Notes: generated by a model not told the origin, from the sequence alone. A stretch of 37,409 nucleotides of DNA from Methanobacterium petrolearium (GCF_017873625.1 NZ_JAGGKL010000012.1:35001-72409); one strand, 5' to 3'. Positions 10,261-20,627 are shown, counted from the first letter of the stretch. Program-made: numbers and translations.

Positions 10261-11412
10261 TTAATATAATCCACCCTGAAGATAATTGTTCACCTTATCA
10301 TTGGTGGACTGGTGTATTCTTCTTATAACTGCTTTCTTGTCTTTAATTTCAACTAAAGTTGCCATCACCTTCAAATCCCGTAAATGGCGTATGAACTCCT
10401 CGGCTTCCTCCTGGTTTTCCACCTCTATCACCAGGTCTTCGGCTGCAATTTCACCTTCTTTAACCTTTTTTATGGTTCTTAGCATGGGATAAATAATGGA
10501 TTCTCCCATTCTAAGAGCCCTTTCACGGAGTTCATCATCTGTTTCATCCATTTCATAGGCCTGAAATCCTTCCCGTATGATCCTGCTAAAAAGAAATGCT
10601 CGGGCCAGGTCAAAAGGATAACTAAGTGCATATTCCAGTTCAGATGCCTGTGCCTGGGATGAAGTGTACTTTAAAGGTTCCAGTTGCATCATGGGATCCT
10701 TCATCACCACTCCCTCCCGATCGTTATAACCCAGATCCCTGACAATCTCAAGAATTTTCTCAGGAGCCTCCTTGACAGGGAATATTCCCAATAGACGTAC
10801 TGGTTCCAGACCATATTCTTCCAGTAATTCCCTTTTATCCATTACAGTCCGTGGGGTGTTGGTGATTTTTTCCCTTAAATCGAAAATACGGAACCCCAGT
10901 TTTCCCACTTCTGGATAGTAATGGGACACGTATGGGTTTAATGTGCCCACCATTTCTCCACAGATCACCATGTCAGGATTTTCCTGGAAGAAAAGATCCA
11001 GGTCAAGTATTTCATTTGCTTTACGGGTTGTGTAAGGACATACATAGCCCCCCCGCGTGAAGGCAATTATCCTGTGATCTATGCAGGCTATGCGTACGTT
11101 GTACCCGTTCATCTTCTCTTCTACAGCCACATCTTTCCTGGTGAAATGTTTCTCCAATGCTGGTTTAAGCAATAAAGTTCTTCTTATCTTGGGGAAACCC
11201 CTTATGACCTCTATTTCCTCCCCCATTAGGACCACGGTCCCCGCTTCCACTGATCCTACTCCTTTTCTAAACTGAATGGCTTCCAGGTTATGTTTCTGGT
11301 AATTTTTTACAGTTCCCTTCCAGTAAGCTTCTTCCAATCTCTGAGAGGGTACATTAAGTAGTTGAGATACTTCTTCCTGGGCCAGTAAATCAGGGATGTT
11401 TTTTTCTCTCAT
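10261..11412 (-). CDS. ATP-dependent RNA ligase, archaeal Rnl3 type
   Basis: The 383-residue protein matches the homodimeric archaeal RNA ligase family characterised in Methanothermobacter and Pyrococcus. Nucleotidyltransferase motifs are visible: motif I VEEKMNGYNVRI with the lysine (Lys100) that becomes adenylated, motif III in LGFRIFDLREK, motif IV in REGVVMKDP and motif V around LEPLKYTSSQ. The C-terminal region (about 235-383) is the helical dimerisation/C-terminal part found in the family. Known members circularise single-stranded RNA; the cellular substrate in methanogens is not settled. The gene follows the CBS operon, separated by a terminator-like hairpin. GAATATAAAG at about 11447-11456 may be its TATA box. 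Confidence 0.9.
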   Translation of the reverse strand: MREKNIPDLLAQEEVSQLLNVPSQRLEEAYWKGTVKNYQKHNLEAIQFRKGVGSVEAGTVVLMGEEIEVIRGFPKIRRTLLLKPALEKHFTRKDVAVEEKMNGYNVRIACIDHRIIAFTRGGYVCPYTTRKANEILDLDLFFQENPDMVICGEMVGTLNPYVSHYYPEVGKLGFRIFDLREKITNTPRTVMDKRELLEEYGLEPVRLLGIFPVKEAPEKILEIVRDLGYNDREGVVMKDPMMQLEPLKYTSSQAQASELEYALSYPFDLARAFLFSRIIREGFQAYEMDETDDELRERALRMGESIIYPMLRTIKKVKEGEIAAEDLVIEVENQEEAEEFIRHLRDLKVMATLVEIKDKKAVIRRIHQSTNDKVNNYLQGGLY

Positions 11413-11458
11413 AATAATAACATATGTTTGAATTATCCATTATGAAACTTTATATTCT

Positions 11459-11491
11459 AAAAAAAAGTTAAAAAGGGGAGATTTAACCCCT
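11459..11491 (-). terminator. Hairpin and T-tract at the end of the CBS gene run
   Basis: On the minus strand AGGGG-TTAAATCT-CCCCT (11474-11491) is followed by TTTTAACTTTTTTTT (11459-11473). The hairpin begins 20 bp after the stop of the last CBS gene. It has the form of an intrinsic terminator and would close the queD-queE-CBS transcript. Confidence 0.6.
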
Positions 11492-11511
11492 AACTGTGTT
11501 CTTCTAATATT

Positions 11512-12333
11512 TCAATCAGACTTTTCCAGTTCAACTATCAGTTTCAGGATGTCAGTCTTGGTGATGATACCAGTCATGCCCTGGTCATCCACCACTGGAA
11601 GGCCACTGAAGTTATTATCCAGCATGATAAGTGCTATTTCAGATATTGTACTTTCTTCGGATATCGTTTTGACGTTTTGGACCATTACATCCTCCACCAA
11701 CAGATTTCTTATCCTGGCAGGTTTGTATTTATCTGGAACAACCTTACGGAAGGACATCATTGCCAGGGCTATGTCCTTGGCAGTTATCATCCCCTGAAGT
11801 TGTCCCTCTTCAGTTACAGGTAATCTACCAATCCCCTTATCTATTATGATCCTTCTGGCGTGAACCAGACGATCCTGTGGTCCGATGGTGGTTATGCTGG
11901 TATGCATCCTTTCTTTAACAGTTATGTCATTGAAAGGTCTGCCCTGGCATGTTTCCAAAAAATCGGTTTTGGTGATCATACCTATGATCTGGTTGCCATC
12001 CATGACAGTCAGTCCACCAATCGTGTTATCCAGCATTATTTGAGCTGCAGTTCCCAGTGTCTGGTTGCCCTCAGCAGTTAATGGTTGTGAGGTCATCACT
12101 GTGGATACATGAAAATGGGAAGGTGCTAGATTGCCGTATTTGGATGATCCCAGGCGTAAGGCTATGTCTTTCTCAGTTATTATCCCTACTAATTCTTTCT
12201 GGTGATTCTGGTTGGTGTTTATAACTGGTAATCTGGATACCTTGTGTTTTTTCATTAGTTTCAGTGCATCGTGAATGTTCTGGTCTTTATCTACAACAAC
12301 TGCATCTTTTGCCATTATATCTTTGACATGCAT
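11512..12333 (-). CDS. Four-CBS-domain protein A
   Basis: The 273-residue protein is made only of CBS motifs: four repeats starting near residues 3, 78, 138 and 210, each with the usual pattern of a VMxxxxxTI start and a final GIITxxDI (VGIITEKDIALRL, IGMITKTDFLE, QGMITAKDIALAM, TGIITKTDILKLI). Four CBS motifs make two Bateman modules, which commonly bind AMP, ATP or SAM and sense energy or methyl state. No catalytic domain is attached, so older labels such as IMP-dehydrogenase-related protein are misleading. GGGGGAAT precedes the ATG. It is last of five tandem CBS genes; the spacer to the next gene is 15 bp. Confidence 0.9.
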   Translation of the reverse strand: MHVKDIMAKDAVVVDKDQNIHDALKLMKKHKVSRLPVINTNQNHQKELVGIITEKDIALRLGSSKYGNLAPSHFHVSTVMTSQPLTAEGNQTLGTAAQIMLDNTIGGLTVMDGNQIIGMITKTDFLETCQGRPFNDITVKERMHTSITTIGPQDRLVHARRIIIDKGIGRLPVTEEGQLQGMITAKDIALAMMSFRKVVPDKYKPARIRNLLVEDVMVQNVKTISEESTISEIALIMLDNNFSGLPVVDDQGMTGIITKTDILKLIVELEKSD

Positions 12334-12348
12334 TTTAGATTCCCCCAG

Positions 12349-13191
<843 letters not shown>

Positions 13192-13225
13192 GCTACTCGC
13201 CCCTAAAATTTTATTAAAGCAGCAA

Positions 13226-14182
<957 letters not shown>

Positions 14183-14278
14183 AAAGAGATAACCTTGATT
14201 GAGTTATAAAGTTATCATAATGACTTAAAAATAGTTTAGAACCCATTTTTGATAATTTTTCAGATGATTGGTAGAATA

Positions 14279-15100
14279 TCAGTTGATATAAGACCATAAA
14301 ATATCTTCTCTTGAAACTATACCAATTAGATCGGCTTCTTTAGCTCTTCGAGGTTCTCTTTTAACATATATTGGATTTTTCACAATGGGTAGGCGTCCAA
14401 TATCATATTCTAATAACATTTCTGCTGCTTCATGGACGGTGGTGCTGGATGTTGCCACTAACGGAGGGGTTTTCATGATCTTTTCCACCATAACTGCTCC
14501 CCTGGTCTCATGGGATTGTGATTCACGACCCATCCGAACATGCCCTGACCTGATGATGTCCATCCGAGTAATGATTCCAATGATCTTATTCTTCTTAATC
14601 ACTGGAAGACCGGAAAATCCTGTTTCATCCATCCTTTTCCAGACATGAGATATCTGGTCATGGTGATTACAGGTGACTACTTGAGAGTTAAAAACCCCTT
14701 CCAGGGTTTGGTCTCTGGGAGTGGCACCATTGTAAAGTAATTTTCTTAGAATATCAGCAACAGTTATTATTCCCACCAGATGCATGTCATCCTGTGATTC
14801 AACCACAGGAGCGTATACTGTACCAGCTTCCATGATCTTCCGTGCAAGTGAGGTTAGTTCCATGTCTGGAGTGGCTATGACTAATGGACGTCCCATTATT
14901 CCCCTGGCATCTATGTTAGACTTGGTTGAGGAAATATTCAACATGTCCCCACGGGTTATGATACCTTCCAAACGGTTCTGGGATACTACAGGTATGGTGC
15001 GGAATCCTTCTTCACGGAATACAGATCTTACTTTGGTGGCAGGGGTATCCGCAGATACGGTGACAGGATCCGGGGTCATTATTTTTCCCACCGGGTTCAA
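14279..15100 (-). CDS. Four-CBS-domain protein D (TTG start)
   Basis: The 273-residue protein has four CBS motifs ending EGIITRGDMLNI, VGIITVADILRKL, IGIITRMDIIRSG and IGIVSREDILWSY. The start is a TTG at 15100; AGGGTGAAT, which overlaps the stop of gene E, is well placed as ribosome binding site, and only two bases separate the genes. Starting at the next ATG would remove the first strand of CBS 1, so TTG is preferred. Translation is thus likely coupled to gene E. Before the last motif there is a short basic insertion (YVKREPRRAKEADL). Confidence 0.88.
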   Translation of the reverse strand: MNPVGKIMTPDPVTVSADTPATKVRSVFREEGFRTIPVVSQNRLEGIITRGDMLNISSTKSNIDARGIMGRPLVIATPDMELTSLARKIMEAGTVYAPVVESQDDMHLVGIITVADILRKLLYNGATPRDQTLEGVFNSQVVTCNHHDQISHVWKRMDETGFSGLPVIKKNKIIGIITRMDIIRSGHVRMGRESQSHETRGAVMVEKIMKTPPLVATSSTTVHEAAEMLLEYDIGRLPIVKNPIYVKREPRRAKEADLIGIVSREDILWSYIN

Positions 15101-15102
15101 GA

Positions 15103-15663
15103 TTATTCACCCTCTATTTCGTCTTTACACTCCTCACACACGTACTTGCCATCCACTTCTTCCAAGTAGTCAAGGTAATTTCCACATACTTCACAGGTTC
15201 CAGGTACGGATTTTTCATTAGAAGAATATTCAATCGGGGTTTCCATCCTGGCATTTTCCACCAGTATCTCAGTGAGTTCTGGTGATACTGTCATGACATC
15301 AGTGGAGGTTAATATGCCAACAAGAACTCCATTATTCACAACTGGCAACCTTCTTATCTTGTTTTTTGCCATGGTTCTTGCTGCTTCGTTAAGTTCGCTT
15401 CCAGGGTCGATTTCTATGAGGTTTTTAGTCATAACTTCTTGTACAGTTATTTGACTAGCCTGGATATCCCTTGAAACAACCTTAGTTATAATATCACTTT
15501 CAGTTACCAGTCCTTCTGGTTCTGAATTACTTTTGATGATAAGACATCCGATGCCCTTCTGGCTCATTATAGCTGCAGCTTGGGCTACGTTTGTATGGGG
15601 GTCTACAGTTATTACACTTGAGGTCATTGCGTCGTGTACAGTCATTTGAGTGTCCATTTCCAT
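15103..15663 (-). CDS. CBS-domain pair with C-terminal zinc ribbon
   Basis: The 186-residue protein carries one Bateman module, two CBS motifs (about residues 9-65 and 72-130, ending EGLVTESDIITKV and VGILTSTDVMTVS). After a linker comes a C-terminal C-x2-C...C-x2-C zinc ribbon, CEVCGNYLDYLEEVDGKYVC plus EEC. CBS-zinc ribbon fusions are known in archaea; the ribbon may contact protein or nucleic acid while the CBS pair senses a nucleotide. AGGAGGT seven bases before the ATG is the strongest ribosome binding site of the run and overlaps the queE stop. The gene is the first of the five CBS genes. Confidence 0.9.
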   Translation of the reverse strand: MEMDTQMTVHDAMTSSVITVDPHTNVAQAAAIMSQKGIGCLIIKSNSEPEGLVTESDIITKVVSRDIQASQITVQEVMTKNLIEIDPGSELNEAARTMAKNKIRRLPVVNNGVLVGILTSTDVMTVSPELTEILVENARMETPIEYSSNEKSVPGTCEVCGNYLDYLEEVDGKYVCEECKDEIEGE

Positions 15664-15674
15664 CTAGATACCTC

Positions 15675-16376
15675 CTATCTCAGTTTAAGAAACTTATGAA
15701 CCTGGGGTATAGTTAAAACATCTAAATGTTCTCCTGCTTTCTCAGAAATTTCCAGTAACTTATGAGTTTTCCCAGCCCAAAAATCCATAGGGCTGGCCGG
15801 CTGGACAACCAGGGTCAATTTGGATGCGTATGGGATTTCATCCTTTATTCTAGCTGCTATAGAGCTCACAGTCTCTGTATGTGTTGAGGGTTGTACTACC
15901 AACTTACAGTAAGTATTTATCCCCTCCTCTATTAATATCTTTATGGATTCTATTTCCCTGTTGAATAGATCATTCCAGTTGGAAAACGCTTTATGTTCAG
16001 GTAATTTTATATCTAAAGACACATAGTCTATTAATTCTACTAATTTCGCTATTTCACCAGGTAAAGATCCATTTGTTTCTAAAAGAGCAGGAAAACTGTA
16101 TTCTTCCAGGAAAATCTTAATAAAATCAGCCTGCATCAGGGGTTCTCCACCAGTGAGTGAAATAGAATGAAAATCAGGTGTTACAAGCTCATCTACCTTT
16201 TTTTGCAACGTTTTTATGTCAAATTCAGTTCCATAGTCTGGGTCACGGTTTAAAGGTGTGTCACAGTAGTTACAGTTAAGGTTACATCCGGAAAACCTTA
16301 CAAATACCTGTCTTGTGCCTATAAGCTTCCCTTCACCCTGAATGCTGGAGAAAATTTCAGAAATACGGGTTTTTAT
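15675..16376 (-). CDS. queE: 7-carboxy-7-deazaguanine synthase QueE (no ATG/GTG/TTG start)
   Basis: The radical-SAM enzyme converts 6-carboxytetrahydropterin to 7-carboxy-7-deazaguanine, a precursor of archaeosine in tRNA. The full frame includes SSIQGEGKLIGTRQVFVRFS followed by the cluster motif CNLNCNYC (Cys31, 35, 38) and later SLTGGEPLMQ and SLDIKLPEH. About 233 residues is normal. The oddity is the start: between the upstream in-frame TAA (16389-16391) and the cluster there is no ATG, GTG or TTG. AGGGGGAT sits seven bases before an ATA (16374-16376), exactly where an ATG would be expected, so this is a rare ATA start, an ATG-to-ATA change, or a base error. The first TTG (16208) lies after the cluster and cannot yield a working enzyme. 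queD ends 15 bp upstream. Confidence 0.88.
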   Translation of the reverse strand: MKTRISEIFSSIQGEGKLIGTRQVFVRFSGCNLNCNYCDTPLNRDPDYGTEFDIKTLQKKVDELVTPDFHSISLTGGEPLMQADFIKIFLEEYSFPALLETNGSLPGEIAKLVELIDYVSLDIKLPEHKAFSNWNDLFNREIESIKILIEEGINTYCKLVVQPSTHTETVSSIAARIKDEIPYASKLTLVVQPASPMDFWAGKTHKLLEISEKAGEHLDVLTIPQVHKFLKLR

Positions 16377-16391
16377 GTTAAATCCCCCTTA

Positions 16392-16871
16392 TTATGCTGT
16401 TTTTTCAAAATATGCACCTTGACCTATGCCTTCGTTCACACAAATCCCCACACTTTTGATGTCTGCCTCCTCTTGGAGGAGTGCCTGGAAAAGCTGTTCT
16501 GCAAAGTACTCCGCCATGTCTTCAGCAGAAGTGGAGGATAATGGAAGAAAACAACAGTCTTCTCTGGGAATTTTGTATTCTTTATCTCCAATAACAAACT
16601 TTAATGACCTTTTCTTGCTTTTAAAATCTATTTCATTACTTTTTTCCGGTAAGAGCAGTTTATGATCCAGTTTTTTGCACATGTCCCTTACAATTGCCTT
16701 AACTGTTTTAAAGTCCACCACGAATCCAAATGGGCCTCCGCGTTCCCCATCGACTTTCACATCCACGTGGTAAGAGTGACCGTGTATTCCTCCACAGAAC
16801 TGGTGGCAGGGGATCATGTGAGCTGATGAAAACCGTAAATTAGCGTGTATTCCGTTGATTATTATTTTCAT
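16392..16871 (-). CDS. queD: 6-carboxy-5,6,7,8-tetrahydropterin synthase QueD
   Basis: The 159-residue protein is of the 6-pyruvoyl-tetrahydropterin synthase family. Zinc-binding histidines appear as His18 (RFSSAH) and His30/His32 (CGGIHGHSYHV), the catalytic cysteine as Cys26, and the catalytic His as DHKLLLPE. The final VNEGIGQGAYF holds the substrate-binding glutamate. It acts before QueE in the deazaguanine pathway to archaeosine. A 30-residue insertion with KSKKRSLKFVIGDKEYKIPR separates the two halves and is typical of archaeal members. A weak GAAGGTC ribosome binding site precedes the ATG. It is the first gene of the run with queE and the CBS genes. Confidence 0.92.
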   Translation of the reverse strand: MKIIINGIHANLRFSSAHMIPCHQFCGGIHGHSYHVDVKVDGERGGPFGFVVDFKTVKAIVRDMCKKLDHKLLLPEKSNEIDFKSKKRSLKFVIGDKEYKIPREDCCFLPLSSTSAEDMAEYFAEQLFQALLQEEADIKSVGICVNEGIGQGAYFEKTA

Positions 16872-16969
16872 TTAATGACCTTCTACAATCTTATACTAAT
16901 AATTGCCTTTTAATGAATGATTTTTATTTTTAATAGGTGATTTTGATGGATTATTCTTTTATTATCCAG

Positions 16970-17542
16970 TTAAAATACTCTTGTTTTAGATATATCTTCT
17001 TCTATATCCAATATTTCATCAATATATGTTTTTGATATGTTATCAGATAATTTAGAAACTTTTAACATGTCTAAATTTTCCGAACACTCCATTAAGCCCG
17101 CAGTTTTGATGTTTTCAGGTGTTCCCTGGGTGGTGATGTTCATGGCAAAATGGATCTTCATGCTACTGACAGAACATGAAGCTATGGATACACTGAGTTT
17201 CCCCCCATCACAGTAGAGATCATCCCCCTTTCTATGGGTTATAATTCCTATTTCCCTGAGTAAGTTCTGAACAATCATGACCAGGATCCTTTGACGGTGG
17301 TAGCAGAGTCTCATGTCTGCTGGCTGGGCATCGAAGTGTTCTATTATGAAGTGGAGCATTTCATCTGATTTTATCTCCAACCCCACATCTTCATAATCAA
17401 TTAACTCATCTGGTTGGATATTCATAGGACCCCTCCAGCTTACAATACTGGAACCCTTCAACCCTAATCTCTGGAAGGCCCACATTGGTTTGATCTGGCT
17501 CCCGTCATACAACATCCCAGGTTCAAGATTTATCTGTTTCAT
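16970..17542 (-). CDS. DUF366 family protein
   Basis: The protein (190 residues from the chosen start) has the N-terminal YDGSQIKPMWAF, SIVSWRGPMNIQPDELIDYE and the central ILVMIVQNLL segment that I associate with DUF366 (PF04017), a family found almost only in methanogens and some other archaea and of unknown function. The ATG at 17542 is chosen because GGTGGGA lies four bases before it; an in-frame ATG at 17554 has a poorer site. Conserved cysteines are present (Cys in LYCDGGKLSVSIASCS), but no known catalytic motif is apparent. Confidence 0.75.
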   Translation of the reverse strand: MKQINLEPGMLYDGSQIKPMWAFQRLGLKGSSIVSWRGPMNIQPDELIDYEDVGLEIKSDEMLHFIIEHFDAQPADMRLCYHRQRILVMIVQNLLREIGIITHRKGDDLYCDGGKLSVSIASCSVSSMKIHFAMNITTQGTPENIKTAGLMECSENLDMLKVSKLSDNISKTYIDEILDIEEDISKTRVF

Positions 17543-17591
17543 TAGTCCCACCATTTACCCATTCTTTAGATGTATTATGTGATTTGATAGT

Positions 17592-17981
17592 TCATTCCTG
17601 CTTATCAATAATTATCAGTTCATTGTAACCAGTTTCAGAGTCGAATTCGCGTTTAAAAATTTTATCTGAAGTTAAAATGCATAGTTCAACTGTGGTGTGC
17701 ACCTGACTGCCACTCATCAGATGTCCCCCAGTAACCACCCCTTCACTATCAGAAACAGCCAGGTGAATGTGGACTCCATCAGTGGCAATGGTTCCAGTAG
17801 CAGATATGATCTCTAAAGGACCACTTATGATATTATTATCACCATTAGCCATTCTGAGAACAGCTTTATCGAGACTTCCCACCATACAGATGATTACACC
17901 TGATTTTAAATCTTTTTCGTCCCTGATTTCCTCCAGGGCCCTCTTCAGGTCCTGTCCAGGTATTAGTCTTTTAACTATCAT
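17592..17981 (-). CDS. PPC (DUF296) domain protein
   Basis: The 129-residue protein is a stand-alone PPC domain (PF03479), a trimeric fold. The metal-binding histidines are visible in DGVHIHLAVSDSEGVVTGGH (His71, His73, His87), with SGVIICMVGSLDKAVLR and a final TTVELCI strand. Prokaryotic PPC proteins have no AT-hook and their function is unknown; the preserved histidines suggest zinc binding and perhaps catalysis. No ribosome binding site is seen; the TATA-like AATTTAAT lies about 26 bp before the ATG, so the mRNA is probably leaderless. It shares a 33-bp spacer with the divergent nucleotidyltransferase gene. Confidence 0.85.
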   Translation of the reverse strand: MIVKRLIPGQDLKRALEEIRDEKDLKSGVIICMVGSLDKAVLRMANGDNNIISGPLEIISATGTIATDGVHIHLAVSDSEGVVTGGHLMSGSQVHTTVELCILTSDKIFKREFDSETGYNELIIIDKQE

Positions 17982-18014
17982 ATTTAATAATGTTGCCCTT
18001 CATTAAATTAATGC
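17982..18014. promoter_or_regulatory. 33-bp divergent promoter region with two TATA-like boxes
   Basis: ATTTAATA (17982-17989) lies about 26 bp before the plus-strand gene start and AATTTAAT (18003-18010 on the minus strand) about 26 bp before the minus-strand gene start. Each box therefore abuts the opposite gene's start codon. Both transcripts would begin at or next to their ATG, that is, be leaderless; neither gene has a ribosome binding site. Confidence 0.45.
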
Positions 18015-19040
18015 ATGCGAGCCAGAGTCAGAGATTTTATCTACACCAAGGACGATCTTTTCTTGGCTACCACCACATATCTACATCCTAAAGACAGAAT
18101 ACTTTCATTTTTACGTTACATTCCTGATCCAGATGGAGATAGATCCCGTGATGGTTCCAGGTACAGCAAAGTTGATTCCAAACAAGCTTACACTTTTTTA
18201 AATGATAACTTTCCAGAATATCTCTTTGATTGCGAAGTAACTCGGGTTGAAATGATGGGTGTTCCAGTAGAAAAGGTGGAAAAGATATTGAACCCTGTAA
18301 AACGTCTAACCGAGATCATGAACCACCCTTATCCTGATGAACTTCTCTTAAAGGTGATTAAGGTTGCCAACACCTTCCAGGATGAAGCAGGAATCAGACA
18401 AAAACATCTGGGCATCTCTGGATCTGTACTGCCCGACCTGTATGATCCCCTAGTTTCTGATATTGATTTTGTAGTATACGGTCTTAAAAACCACCAGAAA
18501 GCAATGGAAACATTTAAATCGCTTAAAAATGACAATAATAGCCCTTTAAAAGCTATAGCTGATGATTATTGGGCTCGGCTTTATGATAAACGTATTAAGG
18601 ACTCAACTTTGAGTTATGATGAGTTTTGCTGGTATGAGAACCGGAAAAATAACCGGGGAGTGGTAGATGGCACTCTTTTTGATATTTTAGCCACCAGAGA
18701 ATGGGATGAGATCAAAGGAAACTATGGTGAGGAAACCTACGAGCCCTGTGGGACGGTGAAAATTGAGGCTACTGTTAGTGATGCACTGGCTGCCTTTGAC
18801 AATCCTGCAGTTTACCAGGTGGAAGAGGTGGACATACTGGAAGGTCATCACGCACCTATAAAGGAAGTGGCATCTTACACACACACTTATTCTGGCCAGG
18901 CCAGAGAAGGGGAGAGAATAACTGCCAGGGGAAAATTAGAGAAAGTTATGGGCAAAAAAACTTATTACCGTTTGATTGTGGGAACCACCAGAGAATCTCT
19001 AGGTGAATACATTAAATTAAAAAATTTAAATCTGGATTGA
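18015..19040 (+). CDS. Archaeal nucleotidyltransferase-like protein
   Basis: The 341-residue protein contains GISGSVLPDLYDPLVSDIDF (from residue 133), the Pol-beta superfamily nucleotidyltransferase signature G-S...D-x-D, with Asp149 and Asp151 as likely metal ligands. The C-terminal 80 residues look like a beta-rich domain with HTYSGQAREGERITARGKLE. It resembles the archaeal COG1665-type predicted nucleotidyltransferases, whose substrate is unknown. The ATG at 18015 overlaps an out-of-frame ATG at 18011. It starts divergently from the PPC gene; an oppositely regulated or co-regulated pair is possible. Confidence 0.75.
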   Translation: MRARVRDFIYTKDDLFLATTTYLHPKDRILSFLRYIPDPDGDRSRDGSRYSKVDSKQAYTFLNDNFPEYLFDCEVTRVEMMGVPVEKVEKILNPVKRLTEIMNHPYPDELLLKVIKVANTFQDEAGIRQKHLGISGSVLPDLYDPLVSDIDFVVYGLKNHQKAMETFKSLKNDNNSPLKAIADDYWARLYDKRIKDSTLSYDEFCWYENRKNNRGVVDGTLFDILATREWDEIKGNYGEETYEPCGTVKIEATVSDALAAFDNPAVYQVEEVDILEGHHAPIKEVASYTHTYSGQAREGERITARGKLEKVMGKKTYYRLIVGTTRESLGEYIKLKNLNLD

Positions 19041-19050
19041 AGATCATATA

Positions 19051-19108
19051 ATCATCAAATAGAGTTTAAAGTAAATGGGATCATCAAATAAAGTTTAAGG
19101 TAAATGGG
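19051..19108 (+). repeat. Tandem 29-bp repeat upstream of hom
   Basis: A 29-base unit beginning ATCATCAAATA and ending GTAAATGGG occurs twice head to tail (19051-19079 and 19080-19108) with two mismatches. Each copy contains a GTTTAA element that could act as a TATA box. It fills the spacer before homoserine dehydrogenase. Confidence 0.75.
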
Positions 19109-19126
19109 AATTAGGGAGGCACATTG

Positions 19127-20413
19127 ATGGAGGAAACTATCAATATAGGACTCATAGGTTTTGGAACCATTGGAAGTGGGGTTGTAGCCACTTTAGGTAA
19201 AAATATGCATCTTATTGAGGATAAGGTTCAGAAAAAAGTTAAGTTGAAGAAAATAGTGGACTTGGACATAACCACTGATCGGGGGGTGGATGTGGACCCT
19301 GAGGTTCTTACCACCAATGTGGATGATATCCTGGAGGATGATGAAATCAACATCGTCATCGAACTTATCGGTGGTTACCAACCCGCACTTAACTTCATTT
19401 TAAAGGCCATGGAAAATGGCAAACATGTGGTAACTGCTAATAAGGCGCTTTTAGCTAAACACTGGCAGGAAATTATGGATTGCGCCATTAAAAACCATGT
19501 GAGGATCTGTTTTGAGGCCAGTGTTGGGGGAGGAATCCCTTTACTTGCACCATTGAATAATGGTCTGGCAGCTAACAATATAGAAACTGTTTACGGAATT
19601 ATTAATGGAACTGCTAATTATATACTGACCAAAATGGATGATGCAGGACTTGACTTTGATGTGGTCTTAAAAGAAGCCCAGTTGATGGGTTATGCAGAAC
19701 AAGACCCTACTTTTGATATTGAAGGACATGATACTGCTCAGAAACTTATAATATTGAGCATGCTTGGCTTTGGAATTTACGTTTCCCAGGAAAATTTCCA
19801 TGTGGAAGGAATCACCCGAATCAAACCGGATGATATTAAATTCGCCAGGAAAGAACTGAACTCAGTGGTGAAACTTCTGGCTATAGCCCAGGTTGATGAG
19901 GACGGAAAACTTGAAATAAGGGTTCATCCCACCTTAGTGCCTCAAACCCATCTTTTAGCCTCGGTTAATGATGTTTTTAACGCAGTTTACATTGTGGGTG
20001 ATATTGGAGGTCCTGTGCTTATGTACGGTCAGGGTGCAGGTATGATGCCTACTGCCAGTGCTGTGGTGGCCGATTGCATAGATATAATGCAGGACATGGA
20101 CAGTTCTGTGGCCTACGGACCCTCTGAAAGTAGGGTGAAAAAGATCAAGGACATGTCAAATGTGGAGTCCAAATATTATCTGCGAATAACTGCATTAGAC
20201 AAACCCGGAGTCTTACATTCCTTATCCGGTATTTTAAGTGATCTGGATATAAGTATTGAGTCTGTAAGCCAGAGAAAGGTAGATCAGACGGATGCAGTTC
20301 CCATATTCATGGTAACCCACCATGCCCTGGAAAAAAACGTGCAAAAAGCCATTAAACTTATTGATAAACTGGATTTCGTCAAAGAAAAAACCATGATTAT
20401 CAGATTACTTTAA
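19127..20413 (+). CDS. hom: Homoserine dehydrogenase with ACT domain
   Basis: The 428-residue enzyme reduces aspartate semialdehyde to homoserine, the branch towards threonine and methionine. The NAD(P)-binding loop is IGLIGFGTIGSG (residues about 7-18); VVTANKALLAKHW, FEASVGGGIPLL, GIINGTANYILTKM and the DIEGHDTAQKL segment with the catalytic Asp/Lys region are all present. The C-terminal ACT domain (about 348-428, YYLRITALDKPGVLHSLSGI) is the regulatory part. The ATG at 19127 is preferred over TTG at 19124 because GGGAGG lies seven bases before it. Length is normal. It stands as a single gene behind a tandem-repeat promoter region. Confidence 0.94.
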   Translation: MEETINIGLIGFGTIGSGVVATLGKNMHLIEDKVQKKVKLKKIVDLDITTDRGVDVDPEVLTTNVDDILEDDEINIVIELIGGYQPALNFILKAMENGKHVVTANKALLAKHWQEIMDCAIKNHVRICFEASVGGGIPLLAPLNNGLAANNIETVYGIINGTANYILTKMDDAGLDFDVVLKEAQLMGYAEQDPTFDIEGHDTAQKLIILSMLGFGIYVSQENFHVEGITRIKPDDIKFARKELNSVVKLLAIAQVDEDGKLEIRVHPTLVPQTHLLASVNDVFNAVYIVGDIGGPVLMYGQGAGMMPTASAVVADCIDIMQDMDSSVAYGPSESRVKKIKDMSNVESKYYLRITALDKPGVLHSLSGILSDLDISIESVSQRKVDQTDAVPIFMVTHHALEKNVQKAIKLIDKLDFVKEKTMIIRLL

Positions 20414-20627
20414 GTAAAGAATATGATTATTTACTGCTCCAATATAATTGTTAAACAAATAGATCATAACAAAAGCATTTTAAATAGTTATCAAACTAGT
20501 CTAAAATAAATAGGCTAAAAAAAAGGTTTAAAAAAATAATTATTTAATAAATAGTCATTGGAAAGCTGAATCATTTTTTTGAAAATTAAAGCTACTCCAA
20601 TGAGTTTTAATCTTCAAATAATGTTCA

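Noticed and set aside
15675..16208. QueE starting at the TTG at 16208
   Set aside because: This would remove the CNLNCNYC radical-SAM motif that lies in the same open frame upstream.
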